From Desulfatibacillum sp. (GTDB taxonomy: Bacteria > Desulfobacterota > Desulfobacteria > Desulfobacterales > Desulfatibacillaceae), in the NCBI GenBank assembly GCA_016342355.1, contig JAEINP010000001.1, positions 1 to 64,000 on the forward strand: a stretch of 64,000 nucleotides of DNA, given 5' to 3'. A program made the translations under genes and the position numbers. The notes under the pieces were generated by a model, which saw nothing but the letters and a program-made list of their open reading frames with translations, was not told where the DNA came from and made no database searches. This document shows, one piece after another, positions 15,502 through 23,077 of the stretch (the first letter of the stretch is position 1; every line of letters begins with the position of its first letter).

Positions 15502-16287
15502 TTATGTAAAGAGGGAGAAAAAGCGGGTGAGGGAATCCAGGGACCCGGGTTGATAGGTCGCACCCTGCACCACAGGTTCAAAGGCGGTGGTTTCCAGACC
15601 CAGGTTCAGGTAGGAAAGCCAGGGGTTGTTGTAGGGCTGCTCATCGGCCCATTTCCGGTATTCCTCCAAAAGCTGGTCCCCGGTGATCTCCCTTTGGGTT
15701 TCGCCCGCGTAGAGGGCTGTATCAATGGGCGCCTGGGCGTAATCCAGGGCTAAAGGCAGGGATTCCAGTTGCCTGTTCAGGTGGGATTGCTCCGCACCAT
15801 ACAGGCTTTGAGACAGGCTGGCCGCTAGGTCCGCGCTGAGATCCGCCCCGCTTTCCGTGATGGCGCGGGTGGCGGCCCCGGACGATCCGGCATTGGCGGC
15901 GATATAATGCTCCTGGATTTCGGGCAAAATTTTATCCTGCCAGTTTTGGATCATGGGGTCTTTGACCGAAGTCTCCCAGGTTTCCCGAGTGCTTGTGCCA
16001 TCGAAATCCTCCAGCAGGGCGCCCAAGGCGTTCTGCCCCTGACCGTAAGAGCCCTCCCCCTGGATCAGGCTGGATACCAGGTCAAAGGCCTGCTGTTGAA
16101 GGGGGCTGGTTCCTGCGTTGATTTGTCCTCCGTAGGATTCCACGCCCTGGCCCAGTTGCGAAGCCAGCAATTGGTTCAGGTTGATGAGGTTGTTTTTTTG
16201 AACGGGCAAAAGCGTGTCCACATTGCCCATGAATTTGGCGTCCTCGGTGGAGCCAAAAAGAAAATCTCCAAAATCTCCCATTGTCAT
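15502..16287 (-). CDS. Phage internal/structural protein, unknown function
   Basis: Protein of 261 residues, Gln/Ala/Leu/Ser-rich and mostly helical, without signal or domain I can name. Segments such as NQLLASQLGQGVESYGG and GSSGAATRAITESGADLSADLAASLSQSLYGAEQ resemble internal virion or ejection-type proteins of short-tailed phages. Its ATG (16287) lies in an ATGA overlap with the GNAT gene stop; an alternative Met two codons later is possible. Assignment rests on position and composition. Confidence 0.7.
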   Translation of the reverse strand: MTMGDFGDFLFGSTEDAKFMGNVDTLLPVQKNNLINLNQLLASQLGQGVESYGGQINAGTSPLQQQAFDLVSSLIQGEGSYGQGQNALGALLEDFDGTSTRETWETSVKDPMIQNWQDKILPEIQEHYIAANAGSSGAATRAITESGADLSADLAASLSQSLYGAEQSHLNRQLESLPLALDYAQAPIDTALYAGETQREITGDQLLEEYRKWADEQPYNNPWLSYLNLGLETTAFEPVVQGATYQPGSLDSLTRFFSLFT

Positions 16288-16754
16288 GCCTCCATGAGTA
16301 TGGTTTCCGACCGTTTAAAGCCCACTTTTTCCAGGGCCCGGGGCCGGGTGGTCCGGAAAACGATTCCGCTGAGTTTTTGTCGGGAGCGGATTTTTTCCAG
16401 GATGTTTTTGGCCTCTTCCACGATACCCTTTCCCTGAAACTCCTTGTCCACGCTAAGCATGTGCACGTGGATTTTTTGGTCCAAAGGGTTGATGGTGGCC
16501 CATAAAAAACCCATGATCTGCCCAAAGGCCGGGGAAGCCGGGTCCATAGGTGCAAAAACACCCAGGAGGTTGAATGGGTTCCGGCAGATCATGGGGCCTA
16601 ACCTGAACAGCCTTTCCGGGCTGCATTGCCGGGGTTTGACCTGCTCCACAAGACGGCGGGGAACCAGGGAAAAGTCCGAAACAGGGATGTATCGGAGACC
16701 TGTTCCCCTGGCCTTGGCGCCTATGGGGTGGGATTGTTCCAATAGGGTATCCAT
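16284..16754 (-). CDS. GNAT-fold acetyltransferase-like protein in the virion module
   Basis: Protein of 156 residues. The C-terminal half shows the GNAT core: strand GFLWATINP, strand VHMLSVDKEFQGKG (the QGKG part of the acetyl-CoA loop Q/RxxGxG/A), helix, and the final ALEKVGFKRSE with the typical GF strand-turn. GNAT-like proteins between tail and internal-protein genes are known in several short-tailed phages, with unclear roles. Its start overlaps the preceding gene by 34 bp. Confidence 0.72.
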   Translation of the reverse strand: MDTLLEQSHPIGAKARGTGLRYIPVSDFSLVPRRLVEQVKPRQCSPERLFRLGPMICRNPFNLLGVFAPMDPASPAFGQIMGFLWATINPLDQKIHVHMLSVDKEFQGKGIVEEAKNILEKIRSRQKLSGIVFRTTRPRALEKVGFKRSETILMEA

Positions 16755-16987
16755 TTGTTTTCCTCTATTTCAATCCAGCCGGTGTTATTTGCGTTATTTG
16801 CGCTGCCCATTTTAATGGCGCCATCGCCGGTACTCGGGATGGCGGTGGCCCGGGTGGCGTTTGTGTTGATCGCCTGGGCCAGTTCCTCCAGGATTTTTTT
16901 CAGCCTTCGGGTGTGGGTGCGGAAAAATCCTGCGAGGTCGGCGCTTTCGCTGTAAACCGGCAGGTCACAGGTGGGGGGTACTTTCAT
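16721..16987 (-). CDS. Small phage structural-type protein
   Basis: Protein of 88 residues, start at 16987 with GGGAGG 9 bases upstream. A helical N-terminal half (SADLAGFFRTHTRRLKKILEELAQAIN) is followed by a Asn/Gly-rich stretch ending NNTGWIEIEENKWIPYWN. No family recognised. It overlaps the upstream large tail protein by 4 bp (ATGA) and the GNAT gene by 34 bp, so it is firmly within the operon. Confidence 0.68.
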   Translation of the reverse strand: MKVPPTCDLPVYSESADLAGFFRTHTRRLKKILEELAQAINTNATRATAIPSTGDGAIKMGSANNANNTGWIEIEENKWIPYWNNPTP

Positions 16988-18597
16988 GGTATGATCCTCC
17001 CGGCGGGTTTGAACCACGGCATAATGGCGTGAATCCTTATGTTCTGGCCTTCAGCCTTGTGGTACAGACGGATGCGATGGAAGGCCCCGGTTGCGCCCGA
17101 ATACAGCCTTACCCATGCCTTTTCCCCTTCCCGGTCAAAGGCAAGCTGACGGGTAAGGTAGGCTGTCTGCCGGGTGTCCTTGAAAAAATCCACGTTAAGA
17201 GCCTGGGCCGGGCTGGTTTCCAGCAAAAAATCCACATAGCCCAGCCTGGCTTTTACACCGTATTCCCTGAAGGGATTCCATCGGCCCGAAACCACATCAA
17301 AGCCGATTTCCCCGTTTTCTCCGTCCGAGGCCGAGTTGTTAAGGCGATGCACATTGCCCGCCCGATCCCCGGCCAGGACCATGGGATACCCTGCCTGGAC
17401 TGAATTGGTCACCCATTTTTCCGCACAGGCTTCCCAGGTTTCGTCCGACATGTCTTTAACCGGATCAGGCGGGGAGGCCAGCCATATGGTGTTCTGGTCC
17501 AGGGTATGCAAACCCAGGCAGTTGAATGCCAGGTTAAAGATGCTCCAGGACCAGTTTTCGTAATTCAAGACCAGGACCCGGTCTGCGGATTCGCTGCCGG
17601 CAAAGGGAAACAGCAGCCAATACTGGCTTTGGTCTTCCAGGACCATGCCAAAGCAGGCGTTCATATGTTCCTGGTCAAAACCCAGGGCCAGGTCCGGGAT
17701 TTTTTCGTCCACGCGGCAGGCGTCCATGCCGTCCGTAAGCACTGGCCCTGCTTTGCCCAGGGCCAGGCTGTTATCCTGGAAGGCCACTACGGAAAAAGGG
17801 GCGCCACATCCGTCCACGGAGGATACTTTTTCCCATCGGAGGGGCAGGTCGCTGCCTCCTGTGTATCGCAAAAGCCAAACGGAGTTTGAAAACCAGGCCA
17901 CAATTTCGTCCCGCAGGGAGGCCACGCCGCGCAATGTTTCGCCGGTGGGCGCGTCCACAAAACCGTCGTTGGTCCAGTCTTCGGGGTTGCCGGGTTTGCA
18001 CCATCTGGCCCGTTGCAGGTGAAGCGTCCCGTCTTCCAGGGTGGCAAACAGGATAAGCCGTTCCTTGTGCACCATAAGGAAGGCGCACTGGTCCACATAG
18101 TCTCCGGACCCGGAAAGGTCGGGGCGCAAAGCCTGGAAGATGGAGCCGTTGTAAACCTGGATGCCGTCCGTGCCTGTTCCATCCCCGGACACCGTTTCAC
18201 CCATGACCGGCAGGTTGTTGGTCATGAAAACCTTGCCCTGCCAGTTGGCCCAATGGATGAAATCCGTTGGCTGGCCGGTCCATACGGGATTTGACCCCCG
18301 TTGGGCATGGGAAACCATGGTCAGGCCAGTGCTTACATGTTCATAGAGATAGGACTGGTCCGCCACCAGTTGGATTCTGGCGCCCTGGCTGTCCATCAGG
18401 TGGAAGATGCCCGTGATAGCCAGGCCCTGGCCCGTGGACATGAAAGATGTGTATCCCCGGCGTTTTTCCAGAACTCCCCGGTGGATCATTGCATCTTCCA
18501 TGGTTGTAAAAGCGTCCTTGGGCAGCAGCCAGGGTTCCTTGCCAAGTTCCAGGCCTGTGGAAAAGTCGGCGATCAAAAAGGGCTGGTAGGAGTTCAT
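16984..18597 (-). CDS. Large phage tail/stabilisation-type protein
   Basis: Protein of 537 residues from the ATG at 18597 (GAGGTG 4-5 bases upstream); an ATG at 18609 overlapping the upstream stop is the alternative. It is strand-rich with repeated W/F motifs (DFIHWANWQGKVFMTNN, GNPEDWTNDGFVDAPTGETLRG, YWLLFPFAGSESADRVLVLNYENWSWSIF), which suggests a beta-propeller-like fold as in head-tail stabilisation or tail tubular proteins of short-tailed phages. Position after the adaptor and collar genes agrees. Exact orthology is not claimed. Confidence 0.7.
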   Translation of the reverse strand: MNSYQPFLIADFSTGLELGKEPWLLPKDAFTTMEDAMIHRGVLEKRRGYTSFMSTGQGLAITGIFHLMDSQGARIQLVADQSYLYEHVSTGLTMVSHAQRGSNPVWTGQPTDFIHWANWQGKVFMTNNLPVMGETVSGDGTGTDGIQVYNGSIFQALRPDLSGSGDYVDQCAFLMVHKERLILFATLEDGTLHLQRARWCKPGNPEDWTNDGFVDAPTGETLRGVASLRDEIVAWFSNSVWLLRYTGGSDLPLRWEKVSSVDGCGAPFSVVAFQDNSLALGKAGPVLTDGMDACRVDEKIPDLALGFDQEHMNACFGMVLEDQSQYWLLFPFAGSESADRVLVLNYENWSWSIFNLAFNCLGLHTLDQNTIWLASPPDPVKDMSDETWEACAEKWVTNSVQAGYPMVLAGDRAGNVHRLNNSASDGENGEIGFDVVSGRWNPFREYGVKARLGYVDFLLETSPAQALNVDFFKDTRQTAYLTRQLAFDREGEKAWVRLYSGATGAFHRIRLYHKAEGQNIRIHAIMPWFKPAGRIIP

Positions 18598-18605
18598 GGC
18601 GCACC

Positions 18606-19400
18606 TCATGTCTTGATGACATACATTACAGCCACATTCTTAGGCCGGGTTTCGTTTCCTCCCACAGCGTCCGGAGACACCGCGCTCATGCCGCTGTCGT
18701 TGTGTCCCACCGGTCCATGGCCGTCAAAAGTAATCAGGTTGGTGTCATCATAGTGGGAGTGGCTTTCAAATTCGTCAATTTGTTTGGTGCCCACGTAATC
18801 GCCGCAGGTGCCGTCGCCCCGGTCGAACCGGGAGGAGGCATCGGGATCGGAACCTGAACCGTGGCTCCACCCGCGCAGGAAATAGCCTCGTAAATCCGGC
18901 AGGTTAAAGGTTGTAGAGCCGTCTCCCATGCCGTACATCGTGGAAATGACGCTGAACAGGTTTTCGTGGGTGGAGCGGGAAATGGCTGCGCCGTTGCATT
19001 CCAGCCAGCCCGAAGGGGCGATGGGTCCCATAAAAGCCACCACGGAGCCGGTGGGGTTGATCAGATTTTCGTCCGGGGTGTAGTTGATGGCGCCCTGGGC
19101 CGTGAGGGTGAGTACGTTGCCGTCTTCGTCCTTCCAGTGGAGTTCGGCTTTGTCTTCCACGTCCAGGGTGTAAAGCACGCCTTTGTCATCCTCGGTGGAA
19201 GGATTGGAAGCCAGGGGTTGATGAAAGGTGACCTGGGCATGTTCCCCGTGATCTCCGTCCTCGCCTCCCAGCTCCATATAGTGGTCCCTGGCCATTCGCT
19301 GGCGGATGGCGGACTTCAGGGTGCGTATAACCCCGGCGCCCGCGCTTATGTTGTCGCTGTTTGCCGGGATGGTTTCAAAAGATGAGTCCCAGGTTGTCAT
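18606..19400 (-). CDS. Phage tail collar domain protein
   Basis: Protein of 264 residues. The first ~90 resemble a tail-fibre or baseplate N-terminus (WDSSFETIPANSDNISAGAGVIRTLKSAI). Residues ~115-185 are a tail collar domain (PF07484): GSVVAFMGPIAPSGWLECNGAAISR followed by FNLPDLRGYFLRGW. The His/Asp-rich end (SHSHYDD) is also usual for collar proteins. Probably part of the receptor-contact apparatus. Confidence 0.88.
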   Translation of the reverse strand: MTTWDSSFETIPANSDNISAGAGVIRTLKSAIRQRMARDHYMELGGEDGDHGEHAQVTFHQPLASNPSTEDDKGVLYTLDVEDKAELHWKDEDGNVLTLTAQGAINYTPDENLINPTGSVVAFMGPIAPSGWLECNGAAISRSTHENLFSVISTMYGMGDGSTTFNLPDLRGYFLRGWSHGSGSDPDASSRFDRGDGTCGDYVGTKQIDEFESHSHYDDTNLITFDGHGPVGHNDSGMSAVSPDAVGGNETRPKNVAVMYVIKT

Positions 19401-19439
19401 GGTTTCCTCCTGTGGCCGGAAAGTGTGGGATAGTGGTTT

Positions 19440-20081
19440 TTAGAAACCCGGCGCAGACCTTTTGTCCGGGGGAATCTGCCTGACCTGCTTCCTTGCAATG
19501 GAGTTAAGGTGAAAGGAATAGGCGTCGCGCAGGTTGGAGGCTTCACTGTCCTCCCCGTTTTCCTGTAAGATTTCCATGGCAGTTCCATAAGCGATGAAAG
19601 GTCCCCACTTGGCGTCCGCCGGGGAATCCGTGTCGTCTTCCAAGGCGTCCAATGTGGTGGTGGCTGCCGCCCGGAAAGTGTATTCCCTGTCAGGGCGGGG
19701 GCGCAGGGTCAGGGTTCTGCCATAGATCAGGCAGGCCCTGGGCCGGTCTCTTTGGGTGTCGGATTCGGGAAAAAGGCGAAAGAACAGGTCCTGATCGCTT
19801 AAAAGATCCAGGATGGTGACCATTCCGCCCTCATCCTTTAGGGTAAAGGGTTTTTCCAGGGAAAGGACGGAGGATTCCAGGGCATACTCTCCAGAATCCG
19901 TGCTGGTAAGGGCTATTTCGCGCCAGGTTTGAATTTCACGGACGTTCACTTCCTGGGGAAGCATATGCACGTAAAATTGATTGATGGCTCCCAGTAAATC
20001 CTCTTCTGAAAGCTGGCCAATATCAGGCCTGCCTGTGAGCTTGCGTACCTTGGCCTTAATGTGGGACAGGTTCCAGTCCAT
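19440..20081 (-). CDS. Phage head-tail adaptor-like protein
   Basis: Protein of 213 residues, helical at both ends with a central strand region. The segment LIYGRTLTLRPRPDREYTFRAAATTTLDAL, followed by an Asp-rich loop and KWGPFIAYGTAMEILQENGED, matches the gp4/gp6-like adaptor family of short-tailed phages that sits under the portal. Gene order (after capsid and small proteins, before the tail genes) fits. No anomalies seen. Confidence 0.75.
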   Translation of the reverse strand: MDWNLSHIKAKVRKLTGRPDIGQLSEEDLLGAINQFYVHMLPQEVNVREIQTWREIALTSTDSGEYALESSVLSLEKPFTLKDEGGMVTILDLLSDQDLFFRLFPESDTQRDRPRACLIYGRTLTLRPRPDREYTFRAAATTTLDALEDDTDSPADAKWGPFIAYGTAMEILQENGEDSEASNLRDAYSFHLNSIARKQVRQIPPDKRSAPGF

Positions 20082-20108
20082 GGTTTAAGTCCTTATGTTT
20101 AAAAGGGA

Positions 20109-20411
20109 TCAAACCCCGGCTCCGGGAGTGGAAACCGGGTGGCAGGAAAAACGGTGCACCGTGCCGATGTTCACGGATTTCATCTGCCCTGTTGCCGGAT
20201 CGGACCGGTATTCCATGCGAGGAGTGGACAGACTATTGAGATGCCGGACAACCTTTTCCGGCAAGTCGTATTCCTTTCCGTCTTCCAATGGTCCGAAATG
20301 CACTCCTTCGTAGTTGAAGGAAACATCCACTCCGCGGGTTTCGTTGTTCATGAATTGAATGCGGACCAAAGGTCCAAGATCCGGGCTGGTGCTTCCGGCT
20401 GTTTTTGCCAT
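20109..20411 (-). CDS. Small phage structural-type protein
   Basis: Protein of 100 residues with a strand-rich centre (VRIQFMNNETRGVDVSFNYEGVHFGPLEDGKEYDLPEKVVRHLNSL). The GKEYDLPEKVVRHLNSL part resembles short proteins found between capsid and adaptor genes in N4-gp56-capsid phages. No named function. Tight spacing to both neighbours supports it being real. Confidence 0.68.
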   Translation of the reverse strand: MAKTAGSTSPDLGPLVRIQFMNNETRGVDVSFNYEGVHFGPLEDGKEYDLPEKVVRHLNSLSTPRMEYRSDPATGQMKSVNIGTVHRFSCHPVSTPGAGV

Positions 20412-20465
20412 GGTTGTTTTCCTTTCGAGGCCCGGGGGAACAAGCCCCCGGGCTGATGGGTTTTA

Positions 20466-20879
20466 TCAGGCGATGTCGCCCAGGTCTTCCAGGCGCAAGC
20501 TCCGATGAGCCCGCACAAGGATGATGTCGTCGTCATTCATGAAATCGGCGGCAATGCTGATTCCGGAAAACCCCTGGGCCCGAACCGGGTCCGAGTCGTC
20601 GTTCTCCGTGCCCGGGTCGTAGGTCACTGCCTGATATGTGGAAATGTAACCTCCGCTGTTTTTAAGCTGGATGGAACTGGCGCCTGTGGAGCCGCTGTCG
20701 GCAATGCGGTTGTGCCAGATCTCCCGGCCCTCCTGCAAGAGGGGGGACCACTCGATTTTAAAGGGGGCTCCATAGGTGGCGTTCAGGTTGTAAACCTCCG
20801 CGTAATCCGGGATAAACCCCAGTTCCAAATTGCAGGGGTTGCCGTCGGCCTGGAATTTGATGGTGACTGATTCATGCAT
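20466..20879 (-). CDS. Phage structural-type protein next to the major capsid
   Basis: Protein of 137 residues, predicted mostly strand (TIKFQADGNPCNLELGFIPDYAEVYNLNATYG). Small beta proteins directly after the capsid gene often act as capsid decoration or head-fibre proteins. That role is inferred from position only; no motif proves it. Confidence 0.68.
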   Translation of the reverse strand: MHESVTIKFQADGNPCNLELGFIPDYAEVYNLNATYGAPFKIEWSPLLQEGREIWHNRIADSGSTGASSIQLKNSGGYISTYQAVTYDPGTENDDSDPVRAQGFSGISIAADFMNDDDIILVRAHRSLRLEDLGDIA

Positions 20880-20928
20880 GGTTATCTTGCCTCCATGAAA
20901 GGTGGCGCCCGGTTGGGGCGGCAGTGGA

Positions 20929-21873
20929 TCAGGAATGGGTGGCCTTGAGAATGTGAATGAACTCGTCGTTAAGGATGCGGGCTACAAAGGCCATCTTCCA
21001 GCCCGAAGTGGCGCGCTGGTCCAGGGGATCATCCGACCCTCCGGCGCCAAAGCCCTTGCGCACGTTCTTGAGGGAACCCTCCAGGTCCGAAACCCCCAGG
21101 CCGTCCTTGGCCAGGATGGGCAGGTAATATTGGGTGGGACTTCCGGCCACTTGGTAGGCTTCGGAAGTCATAAGCCAACGCACATTGCCGGTAGCTCCCC
21201 ATTCCGCGTCCATGACCGAATCCTGGGACCCGTATTCCACGGTGGCCTTGAATCCCTCCACTCCTTCCAGGTCATCCACCAGGTCCGTATGCATGATTCC
21301 CCAATAGGCCCGACGCACCGGGGATGTGCCTGTGCCCTGGCCCGCATCGATCCGGGGGGCGATCATTTTGGCGTTGTAACCCAAAAGGATTTTGACAATG
21401 GAGTCGATGTCGCCCTTGGTGACTTCCGTGGGGGTGCTGCCGTTGCTTCCCTTGGAAGCGCTGGTGGAGCTGGCGCAGGCGGCAATGATGTCCCGCACGA
21501 TTTCGTCCCGGGTCTGGCCAGCCTGGAATCCCAGCTTTTCCCCGGCAATGGTCCATTCTTCGTCTTCCACGGTCTGGTCCACCACGTCAGTGATGTGCAC
21601 AAAGTCTCCGTACCAGGAAATGGTGGCGGAAAGGTCGGTTTTGGAAAGCCTTTGGCCGGGGGGAGTGACCCCTTCGGTCAGGGGGGTGGTGGCGGTGGAC
21701 AGGTTGGAATACCGGCGGAATTTGATGGTGTTTCCGCTCTTTTGGGGCAAGGGCCTGTTTTGGGCGAATAGCTCGTGCACCAGTTCGGGCTTGGCTGCGT
21801 CCAGGAGCACCTTGTCATAAAACAGGCTCACTGCGGGGTCCACCTGGGTGGTTGTGGTCAGGTTGTCTGCCAT
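20929..21873 (-). CDS. N4-gp56 family major capsid protein
   Basis: Protein of 314 residues with the recognisable pattern of the N4 gp56 capsid family: YDKVLLDAAKPELVHELFAQNRPLPQKSGNTIKFRRYSNL near the N-terminus, then PLTEGVTPPG, the TISWYGDFVHITDVV strand, and GYNAKMIAPRIDAG plus YWGIMHTDLVDDLE in the HK97-like core. A GGAGG ribosome binding site overlaps the last codons of the scaffold gene, as expected for a highly expressed gene. Self-assembles into the head shell with the adjacent scaffold. Confidence 0.9.
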   Translation of the reverse strand: MADNLTTTTQVDPAVSLFYDKVLLDAAKPELVHELFAQNRPLPQKSGNTIKFRRYSNLSTATTPLTEGVTPPGQRLSKTDLSATISWYGDFVHITDVVDQTVEDEEWTIAGEKLGFQAGQTRDEIVRDIIAACASSTSASKGSNGSTPTEVTKGDIDSIVKILLGYNAKMIAPRIDAGQGTGTSPVRRAYWGIMHTDLVDDLEGVEGFKATVEYGSQDSVMDAEWGATGNVRWLMTSEAYQVAGSPTQYYLPILAKDGLGVSDLEGSLKNVRKGFGAGGSDDPLDQRATSGWKMAFVARILNDEFIHILKATHS

Positions 21874-21876
21874 TGT

Positions 21877-22593
21877 TTAACCTCCAATTTTGATTTTTCC
21901 GGCCTTGACCTGTTCCTTGTATGCGGAAAATTCGGCTCCGTTCATTTTGGCTATCCGGTTGGCGGCGGAAATGCCTGTGCCTCCGGCGGCCGCGCTGGCG
22001 GAACCGGGTTTTTCGGAATTGGCCAAAATTTTCTGCATCTGGGAAGCCACATCACCCTGGCCCGCGTTTCGGGCCGAGGGCGAAAGCCTGGCGATGGAGT
22101 AGGCCGTGGCCAGGGGATTCCCGCTGTACCGGATTACGTCCATGAGGCCGGGGTTGTTTTTAAGCACCTGGGGCAAATGTTCCTTGATAGTTTGTGCAAA
22201 ACCGGGATTGGCCATGGCAAAGGAAAGCTGGGAGGCCAGGGCCTCCATTTGCCTGGCCTGCCCTTGCATGGCCTTTTTGGCCTGGCCCACGGTCAGGGGG
22301 GCGTCCTCGGCCATGCCATCCAGGGGATCGGGCTTTTTGGCGGCGCCCTGGCGAGTCAGTTCCAGTTGCCTGCGATAGAGGGCGGCCTGGTCCCTGGCGC
22401 TTTTCAATTCCTCTCTAACGCTTTGGACTACAGACAGGGGCACGGTTTTGGGAGCGCCGTCCTGGCTGCTATCCGGGGAGGATTGGGCGGAATTTCCGGC
22501 AATCCCTGCGGGGGTGTCGGCCCCGGTTTGGTGGTTTGCTTCCCCGGCGGCGGGAATGTTTTGTGCGCCCGTAGTGGGTTGGGGGTTTTCCAT
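21877..22593 (-). CDS. Phage scaffolding-type protein
   Basis: Protein of 238 residues with a low-complexity Ala/Ser/Gln-rich N-terminus, a central coiled-coil-like part (VREELKSARDQAALYRRQLELTRQ) and a basic C-terminal helix with GEFSAYK-like residues ending in KIKIGG. This composition and the position directly before the capsid gene are typical of scaffolds. It ends 3 bp before the capsid start. Function inferred from context and composition. Confidence 0.75.
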   Translation of the reverse strand: MENPQPTTGAQNIPAAGEANHQTGADTPAGIAGNSAQSSPDSSQDGAPKTVPLSVVQSVREELKSARDQAALYRRQLELTRQGAAKKPDPLDGMAEDAPLTVGQAKKAMQGQARQMEALASQLSFAMANPGFAQTIKEHLPQVLKNNPGLMDVIRYSGNPLATAYSIARLSPSARNAGQGDVASQMQKILANSEKPGSASAAAGGTGISAANRIAKMNGAEFSAYKEQVKAGKIKIGG

Positions 22594-22684
22594 GCAATTC
22601 TCCTTCTCGCCCGTGAAGGCGGCCTGTCCCTGGCCCCTTCCCCCGGCGGCGGTTGCAAAAAATGTTGTTTGGTTCCCTTTGTTT

Positions 22685-23077
22685 TCAGCCGTGAATGATG
22701 GGCATGTGTCTGGCGATACGAGCGATTTCAGGCACCAGTTCCGCCGGAGGGGCCTTGATGATGCTTGGCCTGTCCAGGGGCAGTACCCACAATCGTTTGG
22801 CCCTGCTATTTCGGTTGTCGATGAAAAAACACATGGTCCCGAGCATTTTGGGCGGTTGTGCGCTGGAAAGCACTATGGTGGTCCGAATACGCCTTTCGTC
22901 CATGGGGTCCTGGCGGCTGGCGACCAGAAGGTAGTAGGCTTTCTTGTTTTGGTTGGAGTCCACCACTTTGCGAATCCTGCCCATGACCTCCTTTCCCATC
23001 ATGGCGCGGGCATCGCCCATGAGCAGGGTGGAGTCAGGGGAAAACAGGGCGGGTTCCCGGATGATGATCTGGGGCAT
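22685..23077 (-). CDS. Phage protein between portal and scaffold
   Basis: Protein of 130 residues. Start at 23077 is fixed by AGGAGG 6 bases upstream; the frame continues far upstream as a shadow of the portal gene. It overlaps the portal 3' end by 44 bp. Basic, with strands and helices (KAYYLLVASRQDPMDERRIRTTIVLSSAQPPKMLGTMCFFIDNRNSRAKRLWVLPLD). I do not recognise the family. No catalytic motif is visible. Confidence 0.72.
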   Translation of the reverse strand: MPQIIIREPALFSPDSTLLMGDARAMMGKEVMGRIRKVVDSNQNKKAYYLLVASRQDPMDERRIRTTIVLSSAQPPKMLGTMCFFIDNRNSRAKRLWVLPLDRPSIIKAPPAELVPEIARIARHMPIIHG

